DNA of 10,082 nt from Oscillospiraceae bacterium (lineage in GTDB: Bacteria; Bacillota_A; Clostridia; Oscillospirales; CAG-272), in assembly GCA_015064665.1 (NCBI GenBank), contig SVRU01000087.1:1-10082 (forward strand), in the 5' to 3' direction. The notes under the pieces are model-generated. The model did not search any database. It was not told the DNA's origin and saw nothing but the letters and a program-made list of their open reading frames with translations. Below, piece by piece: positions 6,659-10,082 of the stretch; position 1 is the first letter of the stretch; every line of letters begins with the position of its first letter. Position numbers and translations under genes: made by a program.

Positions 6659-8137
6659 TTATTCCGCGTATCCTTCGGCAAAGCCGGCATATTCAGTGAA
6701 GAAACCTTCTGCATACGAAGTCATCCTTATACCTACAGTATTTTCATCCTTAAAGTTAACTATAATTGCAAGCCTGCCAAGGTACTTATCTATCACCATT
6801 ACGTGAATACCAAGCACGCGAGGTTCAATCCATGCTCCGGATGATGCCATTTTGTAATAATTCCCCGGGGCAAATTCCGCCCCGACAAGGTCTGAATAGC
6901 CTTCTTCGGGAAAATAATCAAAGAGATTCGAGCCAACCGAGAACTTCATGCGCTTTGTTCCCGTTGCATTCTCATATTCCATATACGAACATGGCTCGTC
7001 AAAGATAAATTTAACCCACCTTATGTTCATCGGGTTCGGCTCAAGCCGGAAGGTTTTTCCGACAATTTTTTTCTGCATCGGTGAGCTTTTTTCGCCGAGA
7101 ACGTGCGCAAGCTTTAAGGTTTTGCTATATGCATCAAGAGATTTTTGATTTTCCTCTGCGGAAGAGGTGTCGTGCTCAGCTCTTACTATGATATCGAAAA
7201 ATCCGTCCATGATATTCTTCTGTGCGTTAGTGTCATTTCCCTGATTGTCGCCGTTGTAGATCATTATAAGATCCTTTGAAGGAACACAAACGGCAAACTG
7301 ACATCCCATTCCGTTAAAGAAAAATGAATCGTCGTAGGTGCGCCATATTTGATAACCGTATCCGCATCTGTGGTTTTCATAAACAAAATCATGGTTATTA
7401 TTAACAAGCTTTGAGGTTGCGGTCCTTAGATATTCCTCGTTAAGAATCTGCTCACCGTTCCACTTGCCGTAATTCATGGTGAAACGTGCTATAAGATATA
7501 GATCGCGCGCGGTACAGAGGAGCGCCGAATCTCCCCAAGAATGCCCACCGGGGCAAGAAAGGCAGGTCGCTTCACTGCTGACTCCGATCTTATTGAAGCA
7601 CTTATCTCGCATATACTCCATAAGCGTTTTTCCCGTTACGCGCTCAATCATAGCGCAAAGTATAAATGAGCCGGTGGTATCGTAACAGAATATGGTACCC
7701 GAGGGATGCTTGTTTTCAAGATAAGAGTTTTCAAAATAATATTTAACGCGATCCGTACACTTATCATTGATCCAGTGTCCCGGAATAAGCGCAGTCGTCA
7801 TGGTAAGCATCTCGCGGACCGTTTGTTTTTTGATAAGCCCGGTTTTTGCGCCCTTTGCTTCCTCGGGAAAATACTTGGAAATAGGGTCGTCGAGATTTAC
7901 AAGACCGTCCTGCTCCGCAAATCCAACGGCAAGAGAAGTTATGCTCTTCGTTACCGAATACTGTCGGTGAAGAAAAGAAGCATTGAAGGGCTGCCAATAC
8001 TGCTCGTAAATAATGCTGTCGCCCTTTGCTATCAGCAGGTTATGAGTATAGAGGTGTCTGTCCTCTAGCTTTTTTATAAAGCGTTCAATATTCAGCGAGG
8101 AAATGCCACACTCCTCAGGCTTCTTAAAGTTTATCAT
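6659..8137 (-). CDS. Serine hydrolase, class C beta-lactamase superfamily
   Basis: Predicted 492-residue protein of the beta-lactamase/PBP4*/esterase EstB-like superfamily, enzymes that acylate an active-site serine and act as esterases, D-peptidases or amidases. SVTK (S61-K64 in RQYSVTKSITSLAVGFAEQDG) is the nucleophile motif. Y152 in FCYDTTGSFIL marks the YxN position, with threonine instead of asparagine at 154. GMG (276-278, NGMGCQFAV) occupies the HxG/KTG place. No signal peptide is visible, so it is probably cytoplasmic. The catalytic fold should end near residue 310. The remaining roughly 180 residues, with a segment of alternating aromatic and charged residues (about 375-490), form an extra region I do not recognise. 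The frame opens at a GTG (8155), but ATG at 8137 is preferred: it follows GAGG at 12 nt and begins MINFKKPEECG, close to the usual family start. It lies 65 nt downstream of pepD. True substrate unknown; antibiotic hydrolysis is not implied. Confidence 0.9.
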   Translation of the reverse strand: MINFKKPEECGISSLNIERFIKKLEDRHLYTHNLLIAKGDSIIYEQYWQPFNASFLHRQYSVTKSITSLAVGFAEQDGLVNLDDPISKYFPEEAKGAKTGLIKKQTVREMLTMTTALIPGHWINDKCTDRVKYYFENSYLENKHPSGTIFCYDTTGSFILCAMIERVTGKTLMEYMRDKCFNKIGVSSEATCLSCPGGHSWGDSALLCTARDLYLIARFTMNYGKWNGEQILNEEYLRTATSKLVNNNHDFVYENHRCGYGYQIWRTYDDSFFFNGMGCQFAVCVPSKDLIMIYNGDNQGNDTNAQKNIMDGFFDIIVRAEHDTSSAEENQKSLDAYSKTLKLAHVLGEKSSPMQKKIVGKTFRLEPNPMNIRWVKFIFDEPCSYMEYENATGTKRMKFSVGSNLFDYFPEEGYSDLVGAEFAPGNYYKMASSGAWIEPRVLGIHVMVIDKYLGRLAIIVNFKDENTVGIRMTSYAEGFFTEYAGFAEGYAE

Positions 8138-8202
8138 TATATCGTATAACCTCACATTCTTCTGACTCGATTATCATGTCCGATGATGGGAGTGTCGGTA
8201 AC

Positions 8203-9609
8203 TCAAATTTCTTTTAAAGCTGCTTTCAGATACTCAAAGACGCGTATCGTCGAGCTGATTGAAACCCGTTCTTCAGTAGTGTGAAGATCAAACATATCAG
8301 GACCGATAGAAATACAGTCAAGCCCCTCTATCTTGTCGGAAAATATGCCGCATTCAAGCCCCTCGTGAATAACGGTCACCTTGGGGGACGTGGCGTAATG
8401 CTTTTCATAAGCTGCGACCATTGCATCGCGAAGCGGTGAGTTCTTTTTGTATTCCCATGCAGGATATTCGCTATGTACGCGCATCTGTGCTCCTACATTA
8501 TCCGAAAGATGCTTTATCCTATCGCAAACGCCAAATTTTTCCTCATTCTTTGAAGAACGAATTAAAGCGGATAAGCTTACACGCCCCTCCTTTGTCGATA
8601 TGATACCGAGATTTGACGAGGTCTGTGGAAGAGTCTCGAATTCCTCACTCATTTTGTGAACACCCGTTGGTATTCTTTTTATGAAATCCGTAATCTTTTC
8701 CGTGTCCTCTTTTGAAAACACCCACTCTTTTTTGAGATGCTCCAAAACTGTAATATCAATTTCTTTTTCTTTTTCAGTGTATACGGAAAGTGCCGAAGCT
8801 ATCCTGTCGTTGAGATTTTCAAGCGCATCAGGCTTTATTGTAGCCGTGGCACTTCTCGGAATTGCGTTATCCGCATTTCCGCCGTTTATCATAGCAAGCT
8901 CAGAGCCGCGTATTACCTCGGCGAGTATTTTTATTGCGTTTTCCCTGCCCTTGTTGATTTCACTTCCGCTGTGTCCTCCGAGAAGTCCCGAAACAGTTAC
9001 AGTATACAGACCGTCCTCAATAGCCGCCTTTTCGTATGGCAGAGTAACGTCAACGTTGACACCGCCCGCGCACCCTGCGGTAAAAATTCCTTCTATATCC
9101 GAATCAAGGTTAATCATTTTTCTTCCTTTGAGAAGCGAGGCGTCAAGTACCATTGCGCCGAGAAGTCCTATTTCTTCATTCGAAGTAAAAAGCATCTCTA
9201 AATCGGGATGCTCTATATCATCGGCTTCGAGTATCGCAAGAGCACAAGAAACGAAAATTCCATTGTCTGCTCCAAGCGTAGTACCGTCTGCCGTAAGAAA
9301 GTCACCTTCCTTCAATATCTTAACGCCAACCTTGTTCATGTCTATTTCACGGCCGTTCTCAACCGCCCAAACCATATCGGAATGACCTTGAATTATTATC
9401 GTTTCACGGTTTTCATAGCCTCGCGTAGCGTTTTTTCTGATTATCACGTTATCGTATTCATCGCGGGTATATTCAAGCCCTCTTGCCTTTGCAAATGAAA
9501 CGAGATAATCTGCTATCCCGGAAGTGTTACCAGATGTATGTGGAATACCTGATATCTCTTCAAAAAAATCAAATACACGCTGTGCCGAATCGTTATTTAT
9601 ATTTATCAT
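8203..9609 (-). CDS. pepD: Xaa-His dipeptidase (beta-Ala-His dipeptidase, M20 family)
   Basis: Predicted 468-residue cytoplasmic zinc dipeptidase of the M20 family (PepD, carnosinase-like), which cleaves Xaa-His and many other dipeptides. The N-terminus FFEEISGIPHTSGNTSGIADYL (15-36) is characteristic. Metal and catalytic residues are all present: H76 and D78 (QGHSDMV), D115 (TLGADNGI, bridging), E145-E146 (SNEEIGLLGA, general base and ligand), D169 (NLDSD) and H443 (DLHTTEERVS). The lid or dimerisation domain begins near GLLGGHSGSEINKGRENA (208-225). HEGLECGIFSDK (415-426) is also a family hallmark. The frame is open to 9693, but ATG at 9609 is chosen: GGAGG (9615-9619) lies 5 nt upstream, the length matches the family, and the longer form would add 28 atypical residues and overlap the PHP gene. 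It sits 64 nt after the PHP gene and 65 nt before the serine hydrolase with no terminator, so co-transcription is likely. Confidence 0.96.
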   Translation of the reverse strand: MININNDSAQRVFDFFEEISGIPHTSGNTSGIADYLVSFAKARGLEYTRDEYDNVIIRKNATRGYENRETIIIQGHSDMVWAVENGREIDMNKVGVKILKEGDFLTADGTTLGADNGIFVSCALAILEADDIEHPDLEMLFTSNEEIGLLGAMVLDASLLKGRKMINLDSDIEGIFTAGCAGGVNVDVTLPYEKAAIEDGLYTVTVSGLLGGHSGSEINKGRENAIKILAEVIRGSELAMINGGNADNAIPRSATATIKPDALENLNDRIASALSVYTEKEKEIDITVLEHLKKEWVFSKEDTEKITDFIKRIPTGVHKMSEEFETLPQTSSNLGIISTKEGRVSLSALIRSSKNEEKFGVCDRIKHLSDNVGAQMRVHSEYPAWEYKKNSPLRDAMVAAYEKHYATSPKVTVIHEGLECGIFSDKIEGLDCISIGPDMFDLHTTEERVSISSTIRVFEYLKAALKEI

Positions 9610-9614
9610 TTTTG

Positions 9615-9619
9615 CCTCC
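9615..9619 (-). promoter_or_regulatory. Ribosome binding site that fixes the pepD start
   Basis: GGAGG on the minus strand, 5 nt before ATG at 9609, is the strongest Shine-Dalgarno match in the window. It argues against the longer in-frame start at 9693. Confidence 0.88.
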
Positions 9620-9673
9620 AATAATATCTTTACATATCTTAGAAAGCCCCTCGATTTGATCAACCGATGCAGC

Positions 9674-10082
9674 TTAAATTCTTGGTATATCAACTTCGGG
9701 ATATTCTTCCATATAGCTCCTTATGATCTCTTCCCTGTCCGACATTTTTTTCATATCTCTTATTTCTTCAAAGAATTCCTTGGTCGTTCCGAGTGATTTA
9801 GGCTCAACCCAATACTTCGTTTTAATGGGATTCTCAAAGAACTTATACTGCCCTCCGCAAAGGCCGGAATGATCCTCGCCTCCAGAGATATAAAGGTCAT
9901 ATTCAAGCGCTAGGCGAAGAGCCTCCTTCTGATAACCAAGCCTTACCATTCCGTTATGCCATACCTCAATACCGTCAAGACCGCAAGCGACAAGCTCGGG
10001 AATAGTGCTGAGCTGAATAGAGATGCACGGATGAGCAACAACGGCAATACCGCCGGCATCGTGTATCAGTGATATAAGATCC
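9674..10082 (-). CDS. PHP-domain phosphoesterase, C-terminal part (5' end outside window)
   Basis: The frame stays open from the right edge to the TAA at 9674-9676, giving 135 residues of an incomplete protein; the internal ATG at 9949 is not the true start. The visible part begins DLISLIHDAGGIAVVAHPCI, with the AHP histidine at residue 17. It continues PELVACGLDGIEVWHN (28-43) and LALEYDLYISGGEDHSGLCGG (about 57-77). This order is that of the C-terminal half of PHP-family metal-dependent phosphoesterases such as TrpH/YciV (nucleoside 3',5'-bisphosphate phosphatase type): AGGxAVxAHP, GLDGIEV and the final (S/E)D-H metal motif. The last motif reads GGEDHSG rather than the common GSDFHG. The C-terminal tail (about 95-131) is lysine- and glutamate-rich. 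It is probably the upstream member of an operon with pepD. The substrate is uncertain because the N-terminal metal site lies outside the window. Confidence 0.85.
   Translation of the reverse strand, partial: DLISLIHDAGGIAVVAHPCISIQLSTIPELVACGLDGIEVWHNGMVRLGYQKEALRLALEYDLYISGGEDHSGLCGGQYKFFENPIKTKYWVEPKSLGTTKEFFEEIRDMKKMSDREEIIRSYMEEYPEVDIPRI

Noticed and set aside
6659..8137. Calling the serine hydrolase an antibiotic-resistance beta-lactamase
   Set aside because: It lacks a signal peptide, has Y-D-T rather than YxN and GMG rather than KTG, and carries a long extra C-terminal region. The superfamily is mostly esterases and peptidases.
8681..9385. 234-codon plus-strand open frame opposite pepD
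   Set aside because: It lies wholly antisense to pepD, whose catalytic residues are all conserved. Its translation is serine/isoleucine-rich low-complexity sequence typical of a shadow frame, with no convincing RBS.
9610..9693. Longer pepD start at 9693, overlapping the PHP gene
   Set aside because: The extra 28 residues do not resemble the family N-terminus, and the strong GGAGG lies just before the ATG at 9609.

Overview
The window reads as chromosomal DNA of a low-to-moderate GC Gram-positive anaerobe, most likely an uncultured gut-type member of the Clostridia. This rests on A/T-rich consensus sigma-A type promoters, GAGG/GGAGG ribosome binding sites, a perfect CIRCE element, a lipobox lipoprotein glycosidase and a GPH sugar symporter. 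The exact lineage cannot be fixed from the sequence alone. All genes use the standard bacterial code, and there is no sign of phage, IS element, CRISPR array or tRNA.

Left edge (1-379): a gene-free divergent control region. A consensus promoter with an A-tract upstream element fires leftwards into what looks like an rRNA operon leader, with the rRNA gene outside the window. A second consensus promoter (TTGACA-N17-TATAAT with extended -10) fires rightwards into htpG and is overlaid by a perfect CIRCE (HrcA) operator. A 19-bp perfect palindrome lies between the two promoters.

Plus-strand block (380-5050): htpG (Hsp90) is followed after only 21 nt, with no visible terminator, by a GH88 unsaturated glucuronyl hydrolase lipoprotein. 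A strong terminator closes this pair. A GPH-family (MelB-like) sugar:cation symporter follows with its own RBS. The hydrolase and symporter fit as a salvage pair: the anchored enzyme splits unsaturated uronic acid from lyase-made glycosaminoglycan or similar oligosaccharides, and the symporter imports a sugar product.

Minus-strand block (10082-5135): four genes in transcription order. They are the C-terminal part of a PHP-domain phosphoesterase (5' end outside the window), the Xaa-His dipeptidase pepD, a serine hydrolase of the class C beta-lactamase superfamily with an extra C-terminal region, and a MATE-family efflux transporter that has its own promoter. The first three are spaced about 65 nt apart and look like one operon. 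The two strands converge on a shared bidirectional terminator at about 5078-5133.

Most of the window is ordinary housekeeping and accessory metabolism. The points most worth a second look are regulatory: HrcA-type control of htpG, possible read-through of heat-shock control into a glycosidase gene, and the unexplained palindrome.
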